From Falsiroseomonas sp. (lineage in GTDB: Bacteria; Pseudomonadota; Alphaproteobacteria; Acetobacterales; Acetobacteraceae): a DNA stretch of 64,000 nt. The position numbers were made by a program, and so were the translations under genes. Numbering within the stretch: the first letter of the stretch is position 1; each line of letters begins with the position of its first letter. Below the pieces are notes generated by a model that saw only the letters and a list, made by a program, of their open reading frames with translations, did not search any database and was not told the DNA's origin. The stretch covers positions 1 to 64,000 of the forward strand of contig NZ_JAUYTS010000084.1 in the NCBI RefSeq assembly GCF_030695085.1, written 5' to 3'. Positions 16,158 through 23,553 of this stretch are shown here, piece by piece.

Positions 16158-18953
16158 TCAGCCCTGCTGCCCGAGCGCCGAGACCACTTTCCGAATCAGC
16201 TCCGGCAGCGATTTGGCGCCGATCTTCGCCATGATGGCGGCACGATGGTTTTCCACCGTGCGCTGGTTCAGCCGCAGTTCCGCGGCGATGATCTTGCTCG
16301 GCGAGCCGGCGATGACGTGGTCCAGGATCTGGCGCTGACGTAGCGTCAGCCGATCCAGCCGCGCCGCCACCTCCGCCTTCATCGCAGCCTCCCCCGCCGC
16401 CTGTGAAATGCGGGTATTCGCGCTGGCAATGTTCCGCAGAAGATCGGAACGCACGATCGGCTTCTCGATGAAATTGATCGCGCCTGCCGTCATCGCGCGC
16501 ACCGCCATGCGCACATCGCCATGGCCGGTCACCATGATGGCCGGCAGGCGCTGGGCGTGTGGGCGCAAGGCCGCCAGCAGCGCCAGGCCATCCATCCCCG
16601 GCATCACCGCATCCACCAGCACGCAGCCGCGGCGCCCTGGATGGTCCGCCTGCAAAAAGGCTTCCGCGCTCGGGAAGCTCTCCACCGAGAACCCGTTGGC
16701 AGCCAGCCACTCCGTCGTGTCGCGCCTCAGCGTCGCGTCGTCGTCAACAATAAAGACCTGCCCTCCCGCTTCGGGCGCCGCCACCGCCTCCGCCGACAGG
16801 CTGGCCGCCGTCCCGGGCAGCGCGCTGGGCGTTTCCGGCTCGTCTTCATCCGTGCCGATGGCTGGCGCAACCGCATCGGCACGCGCCGGCTCCGTCGTCT
16901 CCACATTCGCTGCGCGCACCGCGAGGAGGCGCCGCACGCGGGAGAGGAGATCGTCGGCCCGGATCGGCTTCGGCGCATGTTCAACATCGAGCAGCCCGAT
17001 CTCCTGCCGCGTCCGGGCGGAGGTATCGCCCGTCAGGATGATCGCCGCCGGCGGCGCCGCCAGCACCTGACGCAACTGCAGTGTCAATTCGACGCCGTTG
17101 AAATTGCCCGGCAAGTTGTAGTCGGTAATGACGAGCGCGGGCGGATGTTCAACGGCAAGCGCGATGGCGCGCGACCCCTCGAAGGCAACCGACACGGCAT
17201 AGCCCTGTTCCTGCAGCAGCATCCGCAGCGCATCAGCCACCGCCTGGTCATCCTCGATCACCAGGATACGCGCGACCTCGCGCGGTGGCGGCAGGTCCTG
17301 CGCCGGCAGCGCGCCACCCTGCGCCAGGGGCAGGTCGATGTGGAAGCCGGACCCTGCATTCTCACGCGACCGGACGCCGATCGGGTGCCCCAGCAGATTG
17401 CAGAGGCGCCGCGCGATGGCGAGCCCGAGGCCAAGCCCCTGGCTTCGCGCCCGCGCGGTGCCGCCAATCTGATGGGATTCGTCGAACACCGCCTGCATCT
17501 GGGCCTTCGGGATGCCGATTCCCGTGTCCCACACCTCGATCCGCAGATGCCCGCCGACCCTGCGGCACCCCAGCAGGATCCGTCCCTGCCGAGTGTATTT
17601 CAGCGCATTGGAAAGAAGATTGCGCAAGATCTGTCGCAGCAGCCGTGCATCGCTCAGCACCACCGCGTCGCTCGGCACCAGGCGCCAGTCGAGGCCTGCG
17701 GCCAGCGCCGCACCCGCGAATTCCCGCTCGAGGCTGGCCAGCAGCGCGCCCACATGAACCGGGGCGACGTCCGCATGCACGCGGCCCACCTCCATGCGGT
17801 TGATGTCCAGCAGCGCGTCCAGGATGCCCGACATCGAGTCGATCGTCTCATCCAGCCGCCCGATCAGCCGCAGCAGCGCGGGATCCGACGCCTTCGCCGC
17901 CAGCAGGCCGTGCAGCATGCTCATGCTCTGCAGGGGTTGCCGCAGATCGTGGCTGGCCGCCGCCAGGAAACGCGACTTGTCACGATCCGCTCGCTCGGCC
18001 ACCGCCTTGGCCAGTTCCAGCCGCCCAGCCAGGCGCGTCTGCTCCGTCAAATCCTCGATGGTCAGCACGCTGCGCGGCGGGTCGGAGCTCAGGCGCCGGG
18101 CAACCACCCGCAGCAGCTGGGTCTCCCTTCCCGCCTGAGCGACTTCCAGGATCGAATCCTCCGCCTCACCCGGCAGGACGTTCGCGGAGGTCAGGAAGGC
18201 CTCCAGCCGTGGTGCCGCGAGAAGGGCCGCCTCCAGGCGCTCCGGCGTCATGCCCAGCACGGCGCGAAAGCCCGCATTCGCGGCCACGACCTGGCGTTCC
18301 GCATCCAGCACCGCAACCGGCAGGTGAATGGCCTGAAGCAATTCCTCCGCCAGGTGCCGCCGGGCACCCGCGGCCCAGGCCACCAGCGCGCCGCCAAGTG
18401 CCACCTGCGGAAGGGCCTGGTCGACCAGCAGGCGGTCCGGCCCCTGTTTCAGGTCGTCAGCATCGCGCAGCTGTGTCATCACCCAGCCACCGCGGCGGCG
18501 CAGGGCTTGCAGCCCACCCCCCGCACGCGCCGGGTCGTCCGAGAGGAACACCGCGATGCCCTGCGCGCCTTCCGTCTCCGCAAGGCTCAGCAGCAGCGCC
18601 TCCAGTCCGGTTCCCGGCGCCGCAGGCAGCGCGCGGAGCCGGCGGTCGCGCAGCTCCATCGGCGTTCCGTCCGGCACCAACAGGACGGCATCCGCCAGCA
18701 CCGGTGCGCCGTCCGAGACCAGTCCAACCGGCATGGCGATCCGGCCGGCGAGCGCCTGCCGACGAATTTCCTCCGCCCCGCCCGCGGACACCATCACCAC
18801 CAGGGCAAGCCCCGATTGCCGCGGCATGTCGCCCAGCAGGGCCAGGCAGGTTTCCAGGCTTCCGCCCACAGCGTCGACGACCACCACCGCAATCGCCCGA
18901 TCACCGGGTTGCAGGCGCGCCGCATCGACATCGCCGCAACCGGCACCGGGCAT
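16158..18953 (-). CDS. Hybrid histidine kinase with two receivers and LuxR output
   Basis: This is a 931-aa cytosolic signalling protein. Residues about 18-195 look like a CheB methylesterase domain that has lost its catalytic triad: the GASxGG serine position reads VDAVGG, and the His and Asp positions are not conserved. A PAS domain follows (about 204-300), then HisKA (about 325-390, phospho-acceptor in AAASHDLRQPLQ), HATPase (DTGIGIP, GLGLGLAIARR), receiver 1 (Asp in ITDYNLPG), receiver 2 of FixJ type (Asp in LVDAVMPGMDG, Lys in FIEKPI), and a LuxR helix-turn-helix (LTLRQRQILDHVIAGSPSKI). All steps from sensing to DNA binding are in one chain. No membrane segment is seen, so the cue is intracellular. 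It is convergent with the XRE gene. Confidence 0.9.
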   Translation of the reverse strand: MPGAGCGDVDAARLQPGDRAIAVVVVDAVGGSLETCLALLGDMPRQSGLALVVMVSAGGAEEIRRQALAGRIAMPVGLVSDGAPVLADAVLLVPDGTPMELRDRRLRALPAAPGTGLEALLLSLAETEGAQGIAVFLSDDPARAGGGLQALRRRGGWVMTQLRDADDLKQGPDRLLVDQALPQVALGGALVAWAAGARRHLAEELLQAIHLPVAVLDAERQVVAANAGFRAVLGMTPERLEAALLAAPRLEAFLTSANVLPGEAEDSILEVAQAGRETQLLRVVARRLSSDPPRSVLTIEDLTEQTRLAGRLELAKAVAERADRDKSRFLAAASHDLRQPLQSMSMLHGLLAAKASDPALLRLIGRLDETIDSMSGILDALLDINRMEVGRVHADVAPVHVGALLASLEREFAGAALAAGLDWRLVPSDAVVLSDARLLRQILRNLLSNALKYTRQGRILLGCRRVGGHLRIEVWDTGIGIPKAQMQAVFDESHQIGGTARARSQGLGLGLAIARRLCNLLGHPIGVRSRENAGSGFHIDLPLAQGGALPAQDLPPPREVARILVIEDDQAVADALRMLLQEQGYAVSVAFEGSRAIALAVEHPPALVITDYNLPGNFNGVELTLQLRQVLAAPPAAIILTGDTSARTRQEIGLLDVEHAPKPIRADDLLSRVRRLLAVRAANVETTEPARADAVAPAIGTDEDEPETPSALPGTAASLSAEAVAAPEAGGQVFIVDDDATLRRDTTEWLAANGFSVESFPSAEAFLQADHPGRRGCVLVDAVMPGMDGLALLAALRPHAQRLPAIMVTGHGDVRMAVRAMTAGAINFIEKPIVRSDLLRNIASANTRISQAAGEAAMKAEVAARLDRLTLRQRQILDHVIAGSPSKIIAAELRLNQRTVENHRAAIMAKIGAKSLPELIRKVVSALGQQG

Positions 18954-19829
18954 TCAGGGGATCCTGGGTTTTGGGATGAATTCCACCCAACATAGAGCCA
19001 GCGTCCAAAATTCAAACCAGCCCAATTCGCCGTGCTTGTTCAAATAAATGAGCGAATACCACAGTATATGAAACAGCTGCAGCAGTTTACATCTTGCCGC
19101 AGTCGCATGTAACGCTTTGCGCAAACCTGGCAACGCCCGGAGCTAGCGGAGGCAAGACACGTGTAGTCCTGCGACGCGCAGCGGCAGCGCGCCGGAGGAC
19201 CGAGGTCGGGCCTGACCCCGCAGCAACCCTCCGCCTCAAAGGGCGGAGGATGCTACCCGGGCCGACGCAGCGGTACCGGTCCATTAGGCCAACGCGACGA
19301 TGGCCGGCCGCAGCCCCTGTTCCAGCGTCAGCGCCGGGCTTCCCGGCCAGGCTGTCCGGCAGCCGCACCACCTGGGGCTTGCGGGACCCGTGTCGAAGGC
19401 GGCGTAGCTGCGCTGGAACAGGGTGGCGACGCGGTCGTCCACGCCAGCCCCTGCACCGCCGCGCCCATGGCATCAATGACGCCCCAGCGCACCCTGCCCC
19501 TGCGCACCCTGCCCCAGCGCACCCTGCCCCAGCGCGCCGGCCTCCGGCCCGGAGCGATCAGGACGGCGGCTGAGGCAGGCGGCAAGTGTGGCGCCTCGGA
19601 TGTCGCAATCCCGACCTTCGCGCGTCGGCGCGCGGCCCGGCGCTGCGAAAACGGGGCCACGCCGCGACAGTTGCAACGCGATGTTCAGCAATCCCGACCC
19701 AGGATGTTCACCGGCCAGCCCGATCGCATCTTGGAAGCGGCGGCCGCAGCCACTATTTCTGTCACGTCCTCATTTCACCCTCGGGCCGCCGGAGCGTCCC
19801 GCCATTTGGAATCCGGCCTCGACCCTCGC
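18954..19829. other. Gene-poor region containing a degraded gene
   Basis: These 876 bases lie between the kinase (minus) and the endonuclease-like gene (plus). They contain the relic at 19284-19445 and a short GC-rich direct repeat of CGCACCCTGCCC units around 19487-19530 (three copies, encoding LRTLPQRTLPQR in one frame). The AT-richer 18990-19090 stretch probably holds the kinase promoter. No RNA gene was recognised. Confidence 0.4.
19284..19445 (-). pseudogene. Frameshifted gene remnant
   Basis: Read on the minus strand, the region gives protein-like text only if the frame is changed: GVDDRVATLFQRSYAAFDTG, then SRKPQVVRLPDSLAGKPGA in another frame, then LTLEQGLRPAIVALA followed by TAA. 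Each piece has G/C third positions like real genes. I cannot name the family. It is probably the C-terminal third of a gene broken by at least two small indels. Confidence 0.4.
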
Positions 19830-20741
19830 ATGACGAAATCTGAACACGCCGACGGCCTGGACCCCGGGACCGTGACCGCTCGCCTCAAGGTTTCGGCCCG
19901 CCTGCGCCGTACCAGCGCCGCGGTGCAGGGGCTTCTGGTGGAATTGCGGCGGCCTTCTCGCCTCGCGCCGCTACCCGTGCCGCCGCCGCGGCTTCAGCCC
20001 GGCATCATGCGCGTGGCGTCCTACAACATCCACAAATGCGTCGGCACGGATCGCCGCTTCGACCCGGCCCGCACCGCGGCCGTCATCGCCGAACTCGGCG
20101 CCGACCTGGTCGCGGTGCAGGAAGCCGATCGCCGCTTCGGACGCCGCGTCGGCCTGATGGACCCCGCGACGCTGGAGCGGGAGACGGGGCTGGCGCCGTT
20201 GCCGGTCTCCGACCTGCCGGATGGCCATGGCTGGCACGGCAACGCCATCCTGGTGCGGCCCGGCACCCCCGCCCGCATCCGCCGCCTGGCGCTGCCGGGC
20301 GCGGAACCGCGCGGCGCCTTGGTGGCGGAGCTGGACCTGCCCGGCGGCCGGCTGCGCGTGGTGGCCGCGCATCTCGGCCTGCTGCGCCGCTGCCGCGCCC
20401 GCCAGGCCGCCGCCATTCTGCGCGCCCTGGCCGAGGATGCGGAGGGCGAGGCACCGCTACCCACCCTGCTGCTCGGTGACCTGAACGAATGGCGGCCCGG
20501 CGCCAAATCCTCCCTGCGCGTCTTCGAGCCGTTCTTCGGCCCCCTGGTCCACGGCCCGGCCAGCTTCCCGACCCGCTTGCCGGTGCTGGCGCTGGACCGC
20601 ATCCTGGGCTGGCCGCGCGGCGTGGTCAGCGATGTGGCCGTGCATGACAGCGCCCTGGCGCGCATCGCCTCGGACCACCTGCCGCTGACCGCGGCGGTGC
20701 GGCTCGGCGCCACCTCCGGGCTGGTGAGCGAGGCCGCCTGA
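19830..20741 (+). CDS. Endonuclease/exonuclease/phosphatase (YbhP-like) protein
   Basis: This 303-aa protein has an EEP-superfamily domain: MRVASYNIHKCVGTDRRFDP, then DLVAVQEADRRF (metal-binding Glu), GWHGNAILV, VVAAHLGLLRRCRARQ (His), LLLGDLNEW (Asp/Asn) and IASDHLPLTAAV (Asp-His). The family includes DNase I-like nucleases and phosphodiesterases. Because it precedes a phospholipase D gene, it resembles the ybhP-clsB pair of Escherichia coli. ATG 19830 gives an extra 59-residue Arg-rich N-terminus; ATG 20007 starts directly at the domain. Neither has a strong Shine-Dalgarno, so the start is uncertain. Confidence 0.8.
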   Translation: MTKSEHADGLDPGTVTARLKVSARLRRTSAAVQGLLVELRRPSRLAPLPVPPPRLQPGIMRVASYNIHKCVGTDRRFDPARTAAVIAELGADLVAVQEADRRFGRRVGLMDPATLERETGLAPLPVSDLPDGHGWHGNAILVRPGTPARIRRLALPGAEPRGALVAELDLPGGRLRVVAAHLGLLRRCRARQAAAILRALAEDAEGEAPLPTLLLGDLNEWRPGAKSSLRVFEPFFGPLVHGPASFPTRLPVLALDRILGWPRGVVSDVAVHDSALARIASDHLPLTAAVRLGATSGLVSEAA

Positions 20742-20845
20742 GACTCCTGGCTTTGCGTCGTTGCAACCGCAATGCTGCTGCCCCGTTCGCTTGAGGCTGG
20801 CACCGCTGATCGCCAGATCACCCTGGCAGGCGGATGAGGAGCGGC

Positions 20846-22396
20846 ATGCGACAGATCTCGGCGATCCCTCCGGCCCAGCCCATGACCACCAGGCCCGGAA
20901 CGGCCACGCCGGGGCCAACCACGCCGGGGCCAACCACGCCGGGAACGGCGCTGGACGATGCGGTGCGGCGGGTGCTCGGCGGGCTGGGCCACGCCAATAG
21001 CGGCGCGTCCCTGGTTCCGGAGGGGCTGGACGCCTTCGCCATCCGCGTCGCCACCGCGCGCGCCGCCGGCCGGAGCCTCGATCTGCAATACTACATCTGG
21101 CATGCCGATGTGACCGGCAAGCTGTTGGCCGCCGAGGTGCTGGCCGCCGCCGACCGTGGCGTGCGCGTCCGGCTTCTGCTGGACGATGCCTATGCGCTGG
21201 GGCGGGAGCGTGTGCTTTCCGCGCTGGATTCGCACCCCGGCATCGCGGTGAAGCTGTTCAACGGCACACGCTGGCGCATGTTCGGCCGCGCCGGTTTCCT
21301 GCTGGAGATGCTGTTCGGTGGCTGGCACCTGAACCGGCGCATGCACAACAAGGCCTGGATCGCCGATGGCAAGGTGGCGATCGCCGGCGGCCGCAACCTG
21401 GGCGACGAGTATTTCGGCGCCAAGTCGGATGAGTTCAATTTCCGCGACCTGGACCTGGTTCTGGCCGGCGAGGCCGCCGCCGGCACCAACCGGGTATTTG
21501 AGCGCTACTGGCGCAGCAGCCTGGCGCGCCCCGCCGCCCTGGTCTGCCCGCCCAGCGACAAGCGCGGCCTTCCGGCCCTGCGCCAGGCGCTGGCCGACGC
21601 CGCGGCGGCGCCGGAGGCGAGGCGCTACCTCCAGCATCTGGGCGCCTTCACCGGTGCCGAAGCCCCGCTTTCGCGCGGCCTGGTGGCGCTGGCCCCCGGC
21701 GCCGTGCAGGTGGTGGCGGACCCGCCGGAAAAGGCCCGCCGCGGGCTGGCCGCGCGCCGGCTGGCGCGTGCCGCCGGCGGCATCGCACCGGAAATCGCCG
21801 ATGCGCTGCGCCGCGCAAAACATCAGGCGTTGCTGATCTCGCCCTATTTCGTGCCCGGCGAGGCGGGCCTCGCGCTGCTTCTGGGCCTGGTCGCGCGCGG
21901 CGTGCAGGTTTCCGTGGTGACCAATTCACTGGCCGCCACCGATGTGGTGGCCGTGCATGGCGGCTACGCCAAGTACCGCGAACCGCTGCTGCGCGCCGGC
22001 GTGCCGCTGTATGAGCTGAAGCCGAGCGGTGAGGATGAGGATACCTCCGTCTTCGGCTCCCGCGGCGCCAGCCTGCACACCAAGGCCTTCGTGGTGGATG
22101 ACGGGCCGGTCTTCGTCGGCTCCTTCAACCTCGACCCGCGCTCCGCCGCGCTGAACACGGAAATGGGCGCCTTCGTGGACCACCCGGCGCTGGCCCGCGA
22201 ATTGCGCGCGGAGCATGACCGGCTAGCGGACCCGGCGCGAAGCTGGCGGCTGGGGCTGGAGGAAGGGCGGCTGACCTGGACCGGCAGCGGCCCGGATGGC
22301 CAGTTGCAGACCCTCCGGCGGGAACCCGACGCCTCGCTGCGCCGCCGAGTGCTGGCGCGGGTGCTGCGCTGGCTGCCGATCGAATCGCAGCTATAG
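20846..22396 (+). CDS. Phospholipase D family protein, probable cardiolipin synthase (ClsB-like)
   Basis: This 516-aa protein carries both HKD motifs of the phospholipase D superfamily: HNKAWIADGKVAIAGGRNLG and HTKAFVVDDGPVFVGSFNLD. It also has SLDLQYYIWHADVTG and the LISPYFVPG segment typical of bacterial cardiolipin synthases. It has no N-terminal membrane helices, as in ClsB rather than ClsA. The expected reaction is phosphatidyl transfer to make cardiolipin from phosphatidylglycerol or phosphatidylethanolamine. ATG 20846 is favoured by GAGGAG eight bases upstream. The N-terminus contains a 15-bp tandem repeat (TPGPTTPGPTTPG, near 20909-20945). It follows the endonuclease-like gene by 104 bp and overlaps the convergent transferase gene by six bases. 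Confidence 0.85.
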   Translation: MRQISAIPPAQPMTTRPGTATPGPTTPGPTTPGTALDDAVRRVLGGLGHANSGASLVPEGLDAFAIRVATARAAGRSLDLQYYIWHADVTGKLLAAEVLAAADRGVRVRLLLDDAYALGRERVLSALDSHPGIAVKLFNGTRWRMFGRAGFLLEMLFGGWHLNRRMHNKAWIADGKVAIAGGRNLGDEYFGAKSDEFNFRDLDLVLAGEAAAGTNRVFERYWRSSLARPAALVCPPSDKRGLPALRQALADAAAAPEARRYLQHLGAFTGAEAPLSRGLVALAPGAVQVVADPPEKARRGLAARRLARAAGGIAPEIADALRRAKHQALLISPYFVPGEAGLALLLGLVARGVQVSVVTNSLAATDVVAVHGGYAKYREPLLRAGVPLYELKPSGEDEDTSVFGSRGASLHTKAFVVDDGPVFVGSFNLDPRSAALNTEMGAFVDHPALARELRAEHDRLADPARSWRLGLEEGRLTWTGSGPDGQLQTLRREPDASLRRRVLARVLRWLPIESQL

Positions 22397-23068
22397 GGCC
22401 GGGTCAGGACCGCGCCGCAAGGCCATGGCCAGGATATGGCCCGGCGTCGGCTGCCACTGCATCACGCGCCAGCGCGCCGTGCCGCCCGGGGCGAAGGCCA
22501 GGCGTGGCGGGTCCAGCGTGAAGCCGAAACTGTCCAGCCCGGCCGCAATCCCCTCCCCCGTCGCCTTCACATAGGCCTCCTTCAGCGTCCAGATCCGCAG
22601 GAAGGCCGCATGGCGCGCGGCCTGCGGCGTCGCTGCCAGCAGCGCGGCCTCCGAGGGTGCGAAATAGCGTTCGGCGAGGCCAGGCCCGGCCTCCCGCCGG
22701 GACAGATCCTCGACATCCAGGCCGATATCATCCCCGGCGGCCACGGCGCAGGCCACCAGGCTGCGCGTGTGGGACAGGTTGAAGCGCAGCCAGGGCAGGT
22801 TGTGGGCCGCGTCCAGCTCCGGCTTTCCTTGCGGGCCGCGCCGGAAGCGGAAGCAGGGCGCGGGCAGGCCGCCGGCCCCGGCCAGCATGGAGCGGGCCAG
22901 GGCGTGGGCCGCGACATAGGCGCGGCGATCCGCCTCGAAACGGAAGCGCGCCGCGGCTGCCTGCTCCTCCGCATCCAGCGTGGCGTGCCAGGCGGCCAGC
23001 GTCGGCGCGTCGGCGGTGCCGGGATGCAGCCAGCGCAGGCGCACCGCGCCACGGGTGAAGGGGGCCAC
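22391..23068 (-). CDS. 4'-phosphopantetheinyl transferase (Sfp type)
   Basis: This 225-aa enzyme transfers phosphopantetheine from coenzyme A to a Ser of acyl- or peptidyl-carrier proteins. The core motifs are LPWLRFNLSHTRSLVACAVA, then DDIGLDVEDLSRR (Mg-binding Asp/Glu) and LRIWTLKEAYVKATGEG (catalytic Glu and Lys), with an Sfp-like two-lobe length. GTG 23068 is the only sensible start after the soxG stop, leaving five bases between them, so it is co-transcribed with soxBDAG. No polyketide or non-ribosomal peptide gene is in the window; the partner carrier protein is elsewhere. Confidence 0.85.
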   Translation of the reverse strand: MAPFTRGAVRLRWLHPGTADAPTLAAWHATLDAEEQAAAARFRFEADRRAYVAAHALARSMLAGAGGLPAPCFRFRRGPQGKPELDAAHNLPWLRFNLSHTRSLVACAVAAGDDIGLDVEDLSRREAGPGLAERYFAPSEAALLAATPQAARHAAFLRIWTLKEAYVKATGEGIAAGLDSFGFTLDPPRLAFAPGGTARWRVMQWQPTPGHILAMALRRGPDPAL

Positions 23069-23073
23069 GGCGG

Positions 23074-23553
23074 TCAGCCGGGGTAGGGCACGGCGTCGTG
23101 CTCCACCAGGCCCCGGCCGCGCCCGGCGGCCAGCAGTGCGGCGCGCAGGGACTCGCCATAGGATCGCGCGCAGGCCAGCCGGAACGCCTCGCCATCGCGC
23201 CAGATCAGCAGCGGAATATGCGCGGCCAGCGTTGCCGCCGCGGCGCCGTGCGGGAAGCTGCGGGGATGCAGGTCCAGTGCCAGGATCGTCGCCAGCGCCT
23301 CCCCCGCCAATCTGCCGGCGAGTCCGAAGACGGCGCGCGACCCATCCATCGCCGTGCGGTGCGGATCGGGCACCGGCAGGGCGGTGCCGGGCGCGTGCAG
23401 GCACAGCCAGGTCCCGGGCGCCGTCCAGATCGCCGTGGCGCCCGCCACGGCCACCCAGCCGGGGCGCTGCGGCAGGCCTGGCAGCATCGTGGCGGGGCCA
23501 TGCAGCGCGGTGGCGCCGATGGCGGTGAAGCGGCGCAGTTCCAGCTCAGCCAC
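23074..23553 (-). CDS. soxG: Sarcosine oxidase gamma subunit
   Basis: This 159-aa protein starts GTG (VAELELRRFTAIGATALHGP) with the stop of soxA overlapping its first codons. WVAVAGATAIWTAPGTWLCL and FGLAGRLAGEALATILALDL, followed by HPRSFPHGAA, match the gamma subunit of heterotetrameric sarcosine oxidase. This subunit folds like the GcvT domain fragment and helps assemble the complex, and has no catalytic centre of its own. Position and overlap support the call more than individual motifs. Confidence 0.85.
   Translation of the reverse strand: MAELELRRFTAIGATALHGPATMLPGLPQRPGWVAVAGATAIWTAPGTWLCLHAPGTALPVPDPHRTAMDGSRAVFGLAGRLAGEALATILALDLHPRSFPHGAAAATLAAHIPLLIWRDGEAFRLACARSYGESLRAALLAAGRGRGLVEHDAVPYPG

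Noticed and set aside
16521-18995. 824-codon open frame antisense to the hybrid kinase
   Set aside because: Arg/Gln/His-rich translation without motifs; the opposite strand encodes well-conserved signalling domains.
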